Of a stretch of DNA of 64,000 bases, positions 24,892-31,814 are shown piece by piece. Both the position numbers and the translations under genes were made by a program. Source of the DNA: Duganella lactea (GTDB lineage: Bacteria; Pseudomonadota; Gammaproteobacteria; Burkholderiales; Burkholderiaceae_D); NCBI RefSeq assembly GCF_009857505.1, contig NZ_WWCP01000002.1, positions 310,001-374,000 on the forward strand, in the 5' to 3' direction. How positions within the stretch are numbered: the stretch's first letter is position 1; the number at the start of each line of letters is the position of its first letter. The notes below the pieces were generated by a model, which saw only the letters and a program-made list of their open reading frames with translations, ran no database searches and was not told the DNA's origin.

Positions 24892-25584
24892 ATGGCGCTG
24901 AAAACTGCAATGGCTCTGGCCGCCGGCATGCTGCTGGCAGGCTGCGCGGCGCGCTACACGCCGACGCCGATACCCGCCAACTTCGCCGCCACCAAGCAAG
25001 CCAAGCTGCAGGCGGCGCAGCACTGGGGCGTAATCGCCGACAACATCGAAAAGCAGCTGGCGGCGGAACTGCGCAAGAGCCCGCCCCGCCCGGTGTACCT
25101 GAACGAGCCGAAAGACCCGAACCCATTCCAGCGCGCGCTGGCCGCGCAGCTGACCACCTCGCTGGTGAATGACGGCTACGTGGTCTCGCGCAGCCCGGCC
25201 GGCTCGCTGCGGGTGGAGCTGGACGTGCAGACGCTGACCTTCGCCGCCGACCGTCCGCAGTACCGTTACTACGGCGAGAAAACCGCGCTGGCCGGCGGCG
25301 TGCTGGCGCTGAGCGTGATCGACGCCGGCGTGGCGTTCAACGCCGCCACCGGCGTCGGCGCGGTGGACGCGCACCAGTGGCTCAACTCCCAGTTCGCGCC
25401 GGGCGAGACGCCCAAGACCGAGATCATCGTCACCGTCTCGGTGTCCGACCAGTACCGCTATCTGGCGCGCGCCACCTCGGCCTACTACGTCGCCGACACC
25501 GATCGCGTGCTGTACGGCATCGTCGATCCCAAGCCTGAAGAACCAAAAATAACCCGCACCTTCCAGGTGCGCGGAGATATCTGA
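24892..25584 (+). CDS. Outer-membrane lipoprotein, uncharacterised
   Basis: 230 residues from ATG 24892 (GAGG 7 bp upstream). Lipobox LLAGC at the end of MALKTAMALAAGMLLAGC; Cys18 would be lipidated, and the +2 Ala favours outer-membrane sorting. The mature part has a strand-rich pattern, DQYRYLARATSAYYVADTDR near the end. Its stop overlaps the start of the FlgO-like gene, so the two are probably coexpressed. No named family recognised. Confidence 0.65.
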   Translation: MALKTAMALAAGMLLAGCAARYTPTPIPANFAATKQAKLQAAQHWGVIADNIEKQLAAELRKSPPRPVYLNEPKDPNPFQRALAAQLTTSLVNDGYVVSRSPAGSLRVELDVQTLTFAADRPQYRYYGEKTALAGGVLALSVIDAGVAFNAATGVGAVDAHQWLNSQFAPGETPKTEIIVTVSVSDQYRYLARATSAYYVADTDRVLYGIVDPKPEEPKITRTFQVRGDI

Positions 25585-26138
25585 TGCCGATGCCATCCTT
25601 GGTCCGAATTTCCCTGCTGTCGCTGGCGTTGCTGGTGGGCGGCTGCGCCTCGACGCCGAAAGAGGAGGAAGGCAACTACGCCACGATCTCCTCCAACCAG
25701 TTCATCAACGCCAACTACAAGGCCGCCGACGCGCTGCTGGCGCAGCTGAACGGCAAGGTGGTGGTGGGCAAGCCGCTGATCATGGCCACCGTGGTCAACA
25801 TCGACGCGCTGGAGCAGACCACCACGCTGGGCCGGCTGGTCTCCGAACAGCTGTCGACACGCCTCGCGCAAGGCGGCATGAGCATGTTGGAAATGAAGCT
25901 GCGCAACAGCGTCTACCTGAAACGCAATCAGGGCGAGCTGATGCTGACGCGTGAAATCGGCGAAGTGGCCACCACCCACAACGCGCAGGCGATCGTGGTG
26001 GGCTCGTATGCCGAGACCAGCGACATGGTGTTCATCAACGTCAAAGTGATCCAGCCGAACACCAACTTCGTGCTGGCCGGTCACGACTACGTGCTGGCCA
26101 AGGAAGCCATCGTCCGCTCGATGCTGCAGCGGAACTAG
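25584..26138 (+). CDS. FlgO-like outer-membrane lipoprotein
   Basis: 184 residues. Signal peptide and lipobox LLVGGC. The mature protein matches the FlgO domain: KPLIMATVVNIDALEQTTTLGRLVSEQLSTRLAQGG, then REIGEVATTHNAQAIVVGSYAETSDMVFINVKV. FlgO was described in Vibrio as a flagellum-associated outer-membrane protein, but no flagellar gene is near, so a general envelope role is equally likely. ATG overlaps the preceding stop; the 3' end overlaps the convergent sirtuin gene by 4 bp. Confidence 0.75.
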   Translation: MPMPSLVRISLLSLALLVGGCASTPKEEEGNYATISSNQFINANYKAADALLAQLNGKVVVGKPLIMATVVNIDALEQTTTLGRLVSEQLSTRLAQGGMSMLEMKLRNSVYLKRNQGELMLTREIGEVATTHNAQAIVVGSYAETSDMVFINVKVIQPNTNFVLAGHDYVLAKEAIVRSMLQRN

Positions 26139-26971
26139 AGCAGCAGCGGCAGCACCTCCACCGCCGACGCCTCCACCTTCAAGCCGATCAAGTCATCTGC
26201 CCGGGTTTTACCCAGGTTGATGGCAGCGATCGGCTTGTTTGATTGCGCCGCCAGCTTGGCGAAGCGGAAGCCGGAAAACACCATCAGCGACGAGCCGACC
26301 ACCAGCACGGCGTCGGCCTCGTCGGCCCATTGCAGTGCCTCGGCGGTGCGCTGCGGCGGGATGTTGTCGCCGAAAAAGATCACATCGGGCTGCAGAACGC
26401 CGCCACAATCGCCGCACACCGGCAGCCGGAAATCCTGGAATTCGTCCAGTTCGACTTCGGCATCGCCGTCCGGCCGCGCTTCGGGCACCACCTCGCCGGC
26501 CGGACCGGCCGGCACCAGCGTCGGGTTAGCCTCGGCCAGCCACTGCTGGATGTCGGCGCGCGGATGGATCTTGCGGCACGCCAGGCAGACCACGCCGTGG
26601 ATATTGCCGTGCAACTCGATCAGCTTGCGGCTGCCGGCCGCCGTGTGCAGGCCATCGACATTTTGGGTGATGAGGCTGTGGATGCGGCCGGCCCGTTCCA
26701 GTTCGGCCAGCGCGCGGTGGCCGGCGTTCGGCGCGGCGCCGGCCAGGGTCGGATAGCCAGCCATGCTGCGCGCCCAGTAGCGCCGGCGTACCGCCTCGGA
26801 CTGGCGGAAATCCGGCCCCTGGATCGGGTTGCGACCGCGCCGCATACCATCCTTGTCGCGGTAGTCGGGAATGCCGGAGGCCGTGCTCAGACCGGCGCCG
26901 GTCAGCACCAGCACGCGCTCGTGGCGCTGCAGAAAGGTGTTCAAGTGGTGGATTTGCTGGTTCAGGTTCAT
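26135..26971 (-). CDS. NAD-dependent protein deacylase, sirtuin class II
   Basis: 278 residues. Sirtuin motifs in order: VLTGAGLSTASGIPDYRDKDG, LITQNVDGLHTAAG, ELHGN (catalytic His), zinc pairs CLAC and CGDC, DVIFFGDNIP, VLVVGSSLMV. It removes acyl groups from lysines using NAD+. The GAGLSTASGIPDYR form and insert between the zinc Cys pairs resemble class II (SIRT4-like) sirtuins common in this bacterial group. Convergent with the FlgO-like gene. Confidence 0.9.
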   Translation of the reverse strand: MNLNQQIHHLNTFLQRHERVLVLTGAGLSTASGIPDYRDKDGMRRGRNPIQGPDFRQSEAVRRRYWARSMAGYPTLAGAAPNAGHRALAELERAGRIHSLITQNVDGLHTAAGSRKLIELHGNIHGVVCLACRKIHPRADIQQWLAEANPTLVPAGPAGEVVPEARPDGDAEVELDEFQDFRLPVCGDCGGVLQPDVIFFGDNIPPQRTAEALQWADEADAVLVVGSSLMVFSGFRFAKLAAQSNKPIAAINLGKTRADDLIGLKVEASAVEVLPLLL

Positions 26972-27025
26972 CTGCGCATGGTAGCCTAAAAATCATTTCT
27001 CGATTTATTGAACCGTTTGCTCCAG

Positions 27026-27157
27026 ATGACAACTGCCGGGCAGAATGGCCGCCGGGACCGGCACGCCTTCAGAACGCTGTATCGTGCGTATTGGCGCCGG
27101 CTGTCGCGCTTGGCCGGTCGAGTGACGCGCAATCCGGCGCTGACAGAGGACGGGCCC
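27026..27157 (+). pseudogene. Possible remnant of an ECF sigma factor
   Basis: The frame from ATG 27026 reads MTTAGQNGRRDRHAFRTLYR and then AYWRRLSRLAGRVTRNPALTED, which matches region 2.1-2.2 of ECF sigma factors (aromatic FxxLYRxYWRRL, then ALxED). After the ED the sequence diverges into unrelated low-complexity residues and runs antisense into the tail-collar gene. It looks like a truncated gene start. A chance resemblance cannot be excluded. Confidence 0.35.
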
Positions 27158-27226
27158 CATGACAACAAGAGCCGCAGCGCGTATACGGGCACCGGCGCGG
27201 GGCCCGCAACGGGCAAACGGCATGCT

Positions 27227-27922
27227 TTACGGCCGGGTCGGGTACAAGCCGTTCACGCAGATGATGTAATTGAGGGCAAGCGAAGGCTGCATAGGAAACA
27301 GAGCAGCAGACGGCGCCATGACGAGCGGTGCGGTGATCGGGGTGCCTGCCCCAAGGGAGGCCGACAACGTGGCACTGCCGCCGAGCACGGTTCCGACGCT
27401 GGACGCGTCCATCGCCACCGCCGGCGGCGGCGTGGCGGGGGTGGGGTTGACGTAGTACACGGCGCCCGAGGTGCCGGTGCTGCTCAGCATGGCCCCGGCG
27501 CTGGGCTTATTCGCAGCCGGCGTCGCCCCCGGTCCGGCACTGGTCGCATACAAGGTCGATCGCGCGGTCATGCTGGCGCCACTGACGGTACCGCTGACCG
27601 TCACGCGCGGCAGGTTATTGTTCGAGATGGTGGCGCTGACAGAGCCGGTGGTGACGGGCGCCGCAGGCGGATCGCCGACCACCTTCCCCAATGCCACCGT
27701 CGGCGCCGGTGCCGGAGCGGTCCCCATGGCGCCGATGGCCGTCCGCCCACACAGGTCGGGAAGGCGGAAGTCTTTAATGCCGTCACCGCCATAGCGCGTC
27801 CCCAGCACCGCAAACAACACTTGATATTGCGATACAGAAAGAAGTTGCCCATTGCACAACGCCCAGTTCTCCGGTGCATAGGGAAATACCACCGGGACAA
27901 TTGTTCCAACAAATGCATCCAT
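27227..27922 (-). CDS. Phage tail collar (MdpB-like) protein 1
   Basis: 231 residues. The N-terminal tail-collar domain (~1-65) reads FVGTIVPVVFPYAPENWALC, then NGQLLSVSQYQVLFAVLGTRYGGDG and FRLPDLCGRTAIG. A Ser/Thr/Ala/Gly/Pro-rich middle follows with repeated strand-like segments, and a conserved end MQPSLALNYIICVNGLYPTRP. Proteins of this type are annotated as microcystin-dependent protein-like and resemble phage short-tail-fibre collars, yet occur in chromosomal loci without a phage. No signal peptide. Good ribosome-binding site AAGGAAG before ATG 27922. First (most downstream) of three tandem paralogs. Confidence 0.8.
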   Translation of the reverse strand: MDAFVGTIVPVVFPYAPENWALCNGQLLSVSQYQVLFAVLGTRYGGDGIKDFRLPDLCGRTAIGAMGTAPAPAPTVALGKVVGDPPAAPVTTGSVSATISNNNLPRVTVSGTVSGASMTARSTLYATSAGPGATPAANKPSAGAMLSSTGTSGAVYYVNPTPATPPPAVAMDASSVGTVLGGSATLSASLGAGTPITAPLVMAPSAALFPMQPSLALNYIICVNGLYPTRP

Positions 27923-28063
27923 GTTCGCTTCCTTTTATAGTAACTATATGGTCAGGTTTCGCAGTCAAAACCGCATGCTGCGACGGCTGGTCAGCTTGCC
28001 AGGTGCTTGACGTCAGCGTTCTGCCTGTGCGGTAGCGCACGCAATGCGCTGGCGACGCCCGGC

Positions 28064-28765
28064 TCAGGGTCGTACCGGGTAGTCGCCCTGCCAGCAAATG
28101 ATATACGTCATGCCCAGCGAAGGCTGCATGGTCGGCACCTGCGCGGTCGATGCCACGGGGATAGTCGACAATGGCGTCCCGCTACCGAGCGCCCCAGTCG
28201 TGAAGGTAGCCGCCCCATCAACGCTGGACTGCACGCTGGCGCTGTTGAGCGCCACCAACGGCAATGGCGTGGACGGCGTCGGGTTGGTGTAATAGATGGC
28301 GGCGGCGCCGGCGCCGGTGCCGCTGGCGGACAACCTGGCGCCCGCCGCCGGCGCCGTCGCGCCAGGTCCGCTGGTGGTCGCGGACAAGATCGACGTGGCG
28401 GTCAGTCCCGTCGTATTGAGTGCGCCGCCGATTGCAACCGCAGGCAGGTTGGCGCTGCCGATGGTGAGCGTGGCCGCGCCTTGGGTGTTCAGGTCGAGGC
28501 TGTTGGCGCCGACTGACGTTGCCAGCGCGACAGGCGGCATGGTTCGCCCCGGCGTTGCCGATACGCCCGAACCGATCACCGCATAGCCGCGCAAATCGGG
28601 CAGCGCGAAGGTTTGATTAATTACGCCGCCATAGGTATTTCCCAGCAACGCATACAGTGCCTGGTACTGCGAGACCTGTACCAGCTGCCCATTGCATGGC
28701 AGCCAGCCGACTGGCGCGTAGTCGTATGCCACCGCCATGATCGTTCCGATAAATGCATCTTCCAT
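28064..28765 (-). CDS. Phage tail collar (MdpB-like) protein 2
   Basis: 233 residues from ATG 28765, preceded by AAGGAA. The collar domain reads FIGTIMAVAYDYAPVGWLPC, then NGQLVQVSQYQALYALLGNTYGG and FALPDLRGYAVIG. The C-terminal MQPSLGMTYIICWQGDYPVRP is nearly the same as in the neighbours. The middle, rich in Ala/Thr/Ser/Gly, differs, as expected of diverging paralogs that vary their exposed part. 141 bp separate it from protein 1 and 98 bp from protein 3. Confidence 0.8.
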   Translation of the reverse strand: MEDAFIGTIMAVAYDYAPVGWLPCNGQLVQVSQYQALYALLGNTYGGVINQTFALPDLRGYAVIGSGVSATPGRTMPPVALATSVGANSLDLNTQGAATLTIGSANLPAVAIGGALNTTGLTATSILSATTSGPGATAPAAGARLSASGTGAGAAAIYYTNPTPSTPLPLVALNSASVQSSVDGAATFTTGALGSGTPLSTIPVASTAQVPTMQPSLGMTYIICWQGDYPVRP

Positions 28766-28863
28766 ACCGATTCCTTTTTTATCCACTGTGATGAGGCATG
28801 AAACCCGGGCGCGGCCGGCGTCACCGCCAGATGCAAGGGCGCCAGACCCGGATAGGGTGCGAT

Positions 28864-29559
28864 TTAATCTCTTGGAGGGTAATATCCGTTGGTGCAAATG
28901 ATATAGGTCAGGCCCAGCGACGGCTGTACCACCGACATCGTGGTGCTGGTGCTGCTCTTCACCTCCAGCGGCGCCGGCGCGGCGGAGCCGATCTGGGCGC
29001 CTCCGAAACTGGCCGTGCCGCCGATGACCGTCTTGACACTGTCATCGCTCAGCGGCACTGCCGGCAACGCCACGGCCGGCGTCGGATTGGTGTAGTAAAT
29101 GGCGGCCGATGTCGGCCCTGCGCCGCTGCCGGACAGCACCGCGCCACTGCTCGGCGGAATGGTCGCCCCCGGTCCGCTGGTAGTCGCGTACAGGGTCGAA
29201 GTGGCGCTGACGCCGTTAATCTTGGCCACGCCGCTGACCGTCTTCGGCAGGTTGGCGATGTCGACCACGATCGAAGTGCTGCCCGTCGCCGTCACCGTGA
29301 CGGACTGCACCCCGACCGCTTTGCCCCTCCCGACTGCGGTAATACCGGGTTTCGGTGGCGCTTGCGAACCGACTATGGTGCGACCGCGCAGGTCGGGAAG
29401 CGCAAAGGTGGTCTTGCCGTCGCCGCCATAAGTCGTGCCCAACAACGCATACAAGGCCTGATTGCTCTGGATTTGCAGCACTTGTCCATTACATAGCGCC
29501 CAACCTTGCGGCGCGTAATCAAATGCAACGGTCATAATCGTACCGATCATTGTTTCCAT
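28864..29559 (-). CDS. Phage tail collar (MdpB-like) protein 3
   Basis: 231 residues from ATG 29559 with AAAAGGAATC upstream. The collar domain reads MIGTIMTVAFDYAPQGWALC, then NGQVLQIQSNQALYALLGTTYGGDG and FALPDLRGRTIVG. C-terminal motif VVQPSLGLTYIICTNGYYPPRD. First gene of the tandem set in transcription order; a 180-bp gap to the GNAT gene may hold a promoter but no clear one was seen. Confidence 0.8.
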   Translation of the reverse strand: METMIGTIMTVAFDYAPQGWALCNGQVLQIQSNQALYALLGTTYGGDGKTTFALPDLRGRTIVGSQAPPKPGITAVGRGKAVGVQSVTVTATGSTSIVVDIANLPKTVSGVAKINGVSATSTLYATTSGPGATIPPSSGAVLSGSGAGPTSAAIYYTNPTPAVALPAVPLSDDSVKTVIGGTASFGGAQIGSAAPAPLEVKSSTSTTMSVVQPSLGLTYIICTNGYYPPRD

Positions 29560-29739
29560 GCAGATTCCTTTTTAGCCAGTGTGGAAATATAAAAGTCAGA
29601 CCCGACATCGCCCGACATTAGCGTCATCAATGGCCGGATCGCCATATTTTGATAAATCATCGGCGCGCCAGGTCGGAATCGAACGGCAGGCGCAGGTAGC
29701 GCGTGGCTTGCGGCACCGGCGGTGCCCGCGTCCTGGTTG

Positions 29740-30225
29740 TTAGCATGGGCATTGCCATAGCATCTGCTGGCGCAGCGCGTCGCTGGCCTGCGGCTGGAAC
29801 CCGGCCGCCGCGTAAAGGCGCCGCGCGCCATCGTTCCCGTGCGCCACGGCCAGGCTGATGGCCGCCCGCTGCCCGGCGGCGCGCCGCTGCAACGCCCGCA
29901 GCACGGCGCCGGCCACCCCCTGGCGCCGCGCCGCCGGCGCAATGGCGATATCGACCAGCCGCCATTCGGCGCCGCTCATGTCGAACACCACCCGGCCGAC
30001 GGCTTCGTCGTGGTATTCCACGATCCAGTGTTGGGCACGGGGGAAAGCGTTGCGTTGCCCGTCCTCGTGTATTTTCTGCTGCATGGAAATGAGGTTGTCG
30101 ATGAACTGCGGCGACATCGGCAATTGCCGCAGATCGTCGCGCGTGGCGGCGTACAGGGCCCGTCGGAACGGCGCATCGCCTTCATGACTATTGCGAAGCC
30201 GCAAATGCTCAGCTACAGTAAACAT
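29740..30225 (-). CDS. GNAT-family N-acetyltransferase
   Basis: 161 residues from ATG 30225. The acetyl-CoA-binding motif A is present: LVDIAIAPAARRQGVAGAVLRALQ (R-R-x-G-x-A signature), followed by ISLAVAHGNDGARRLYAAAGF (motif B). The acceptor substrate is unknown. Encoded upstream of, and in line with, the three tail-collar genes and divergent from the DUF6916-like gene. The same association of GNAT and collar genes suggests a common locus. The start lacks a clear ribosome-binding site. Confidence 0.75.
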   Translation of the reverse strand: MFTVAEHLRLRNSHEGDAPFRRALYAATRDDLRQLPMSPQFIDNLISMQQKIHEDGQRNAFPRAQHWIVEYHDEAVGRVVFDMSGAEWRLVDIAIAPAARRQGVAGAVLRALQRRAAGQRAAISLAVAHGNDGARRLYAAAGFQPQASDALRQQMLWQCPC

Positions 30226-30304
30226 GGAGTTTTTTAAAAAATAACGTTTTTTTATAATGCCCAGTTTATCGGATGAATGCAAGTGTTATTGAAAAGGATA
30301 ATAA

Positions 30305-30607
30305 ATGCGAATCACGTTGGACCAGCTTGCGCCGCTGACAGGGAAAGAATTGATGGTAAAGACGTCACACGGCAGCGTCGCTTTGTCGCTGGTGGCCGTG
30401 ACTGAACTGCCCCGGCGCGGCTTGCCCGCGCAGTTCACCACCCCGCTATCGCTCATGCTCCACGGCCCGTCCAACATCAGGCTGGCGCAGGACAATTATT
30501 ATATTGATCATCCGTTGTTTGAGGGTCAGCCATGCTGCATCGTGCCGATCGCCCCGTCGGCAACCGCTGCGCCGCCACTGCCGCGTTATCAAATTATCTT
30601 TAATTGA
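30305..30607 (+). CDS. Small DUF6916-like protein
   Basis: 100 residues from ATG 30305 (AAAGGAT upstream). Strand-rich with the pattern of the small proteins often placed next to tail-collar/MdpB genes: TLDQLAPLTGKELMV at the start, PLSLMLHGP in the middle, and HPLFEGQPCCIVPIAP, ending RYQIIFN. The family assignment is from memory of the pattern and is moderate. Function unknown. Divergent from the GNAT gene with a 79-bp shared control region. Confidence 0.55.
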   Translation: MRITLDQLAPLTGKELMVKTSHGSVALSLVAVTELPRRGLPAQFTTPLSLMLHGPSNIRLAQDNYYIDHPLFEGQPCCIVPIAPSATAAPPLPRYQIIFN

Positions 30608-30968
30608 GCGGAAGTGACACCATCAAACACAAGAGCGAAGCCTGCTCGTGAAATGAATAATGGTTAACCCGAGTAACAATGGACGACCATTACAACCAAT
30701 ATTAAAATGACTAGATCTTTTAAAAATCTGCGACAATTGGATAGAATCTAACTCCATCCCCCCTGTATTATGTGCTGTGATTCTGCACCAAAAGAAATCA
30801 TCGCATGTTAATAGAAAAAATTAGCCTTCATTGCACGCATCCGCCAGCGGCACCAAGCGCCCGGCGCCCTGCGGCCATGGGCGCAGGGCGCACCGAAGCA
30901 CCGCGCCGCCCGATCGGCCCGGTGCGCTGCCGGCCCGCCGAGTGCGCGCTTACTTGCCGGACCTCGCC
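30608..30968. other. 361-bp gap with AT-rich half and strong hairpin
   Basis: No supported gene. Bases ~30640-30830 are AT-rich compared with the surroundings and are the best place for the promoter of the sulfotransferase operon. A hairpin of GCGCCCTGCG/CGCAGGGCGC with an 8-nt loop lies at 30864-30891 in the GC-rich second half and would be part of the 5' untranslated mRNA. Confidence 0.5.
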
Positions 30969-31814
30969 GTGAGCACACAAAAATTTCACTTTATTTCGGG
31001 CCTGCCGCGCTCCGGGTCAACCTTGCTGTCGGCTATCCTGCGGCAAAATCCCCGTTTCCATGCCGGCATGAGCAGCCCCGTCAGCGCCTTGTTCAACGGC
31101 GTGCTGGCGCAGGTCAGCGCCGGCAGCGAGTTCGCGTCGATGGTCGACCAGCGCCAGCGGCGCGCGCTGCTGCGCGGCCTGTTCGACGCCTACTACGCGG
31201 ACCATACCAACGAGGTGATCTTCGATACCAACCGCCACTGGTGCGCCAAGCTACCGGCGCTGCTGGACTTGTTTCCGGACGCGAAAGTGATTGCCTGCGT
31301 GCGCAACGTGGCCTGGGTCATGGACAGCATCGAGCGCCTGTACCGCGCCAACCCGTATGAAAATACCCGTCTGTTCGGCGGCAACCCGGCGCGCAGCACC
31401 GTGTATTCGCGCCTGGAGGGACTGGCCCAGCACGACAACCTGGTCGGTTTCGCCTGGTCGGCGTTGCGCGAAGCGTATTTTGGCGAACAGGCCGCCTCGC
31501 TGCTGCTGATCGACTACGAATTGCTGACACGCGCGCCACGCAAGGTAATCGGACTGGTGTATGAGTTTATTGATGAAACACCGTTCGAGCACGACTTCGA
31601 CAACGTCGAATACGACGCCGTCGATTTCGATTTGCAACTCGGCACGCCGGGCCTGCACAAGGTACGCCCGACGGTCGAATTCCAGCCCCGGCGCGCGATT
31701 ATCCCGCCCGACCTGTTTGACAAATACGCACAAATGTCGTTCTGGAACGACGCCAACGGCAGCCGCGCCAACGTCGTCAGCGCCCAGCCGGCCACGAAAG
31801 GAACCGCACCATGA
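30969..31814 (+). CDS. PAPS-dependent sulfotransferase
   Basis: 281 residues from a GTG start (in-frame sequence continues upstream but is Arg/Pro-rich and not family-like). The 5'-phosphosulfate loop FISGLPRSGSTLLSAIL is near the N terminus, and the 3'-phosphate-binding region VIACVRNVAWVMDSIERLY is at ~100-118. Later DYELLTRAPRKVIGLVYEFID fits the sulfotransferase fold. It should transfer sulfate from PAPS to a hydroxyl or amine. No signal peptide. The stop overlaps the ATG of the 1875-residue secreted protein by 4 bp, so that protein or a surface glycan is a candidate acceptor (inference). Confidence 0.85.
   Translation: MSTQKFHFISGLPRSGSTLLSAILRQNPRFHAGMSSPVSALFNGVLAQVSAGSEFASMVDQRQRRALLRGLFDAYYADHTNEVIFDTNRHWCAKLPALLDLFPDAKVIACVRNVAWVMDSIERLYRANPYENTRLFGGNPARSTVYSRLEGLAQHDNLVGFAWSALREAYFGEQAASLLLIDYELLTRAPRKVIGLVYEFIDETPFEHDFDNVEYDAVDFDLQLGTPGLHKVRPTVEFQPRRAIIPPDLFDKYAQMSFWNDANGSRANVVSAQPATKGTAP

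Noticed and set aside
27008..27940. Plus-strand open frame running through the first tail-collar gene
   Set aside because: Only its first ~40 codons resemble a protein family; the rest is antisense to a well-supported gene.
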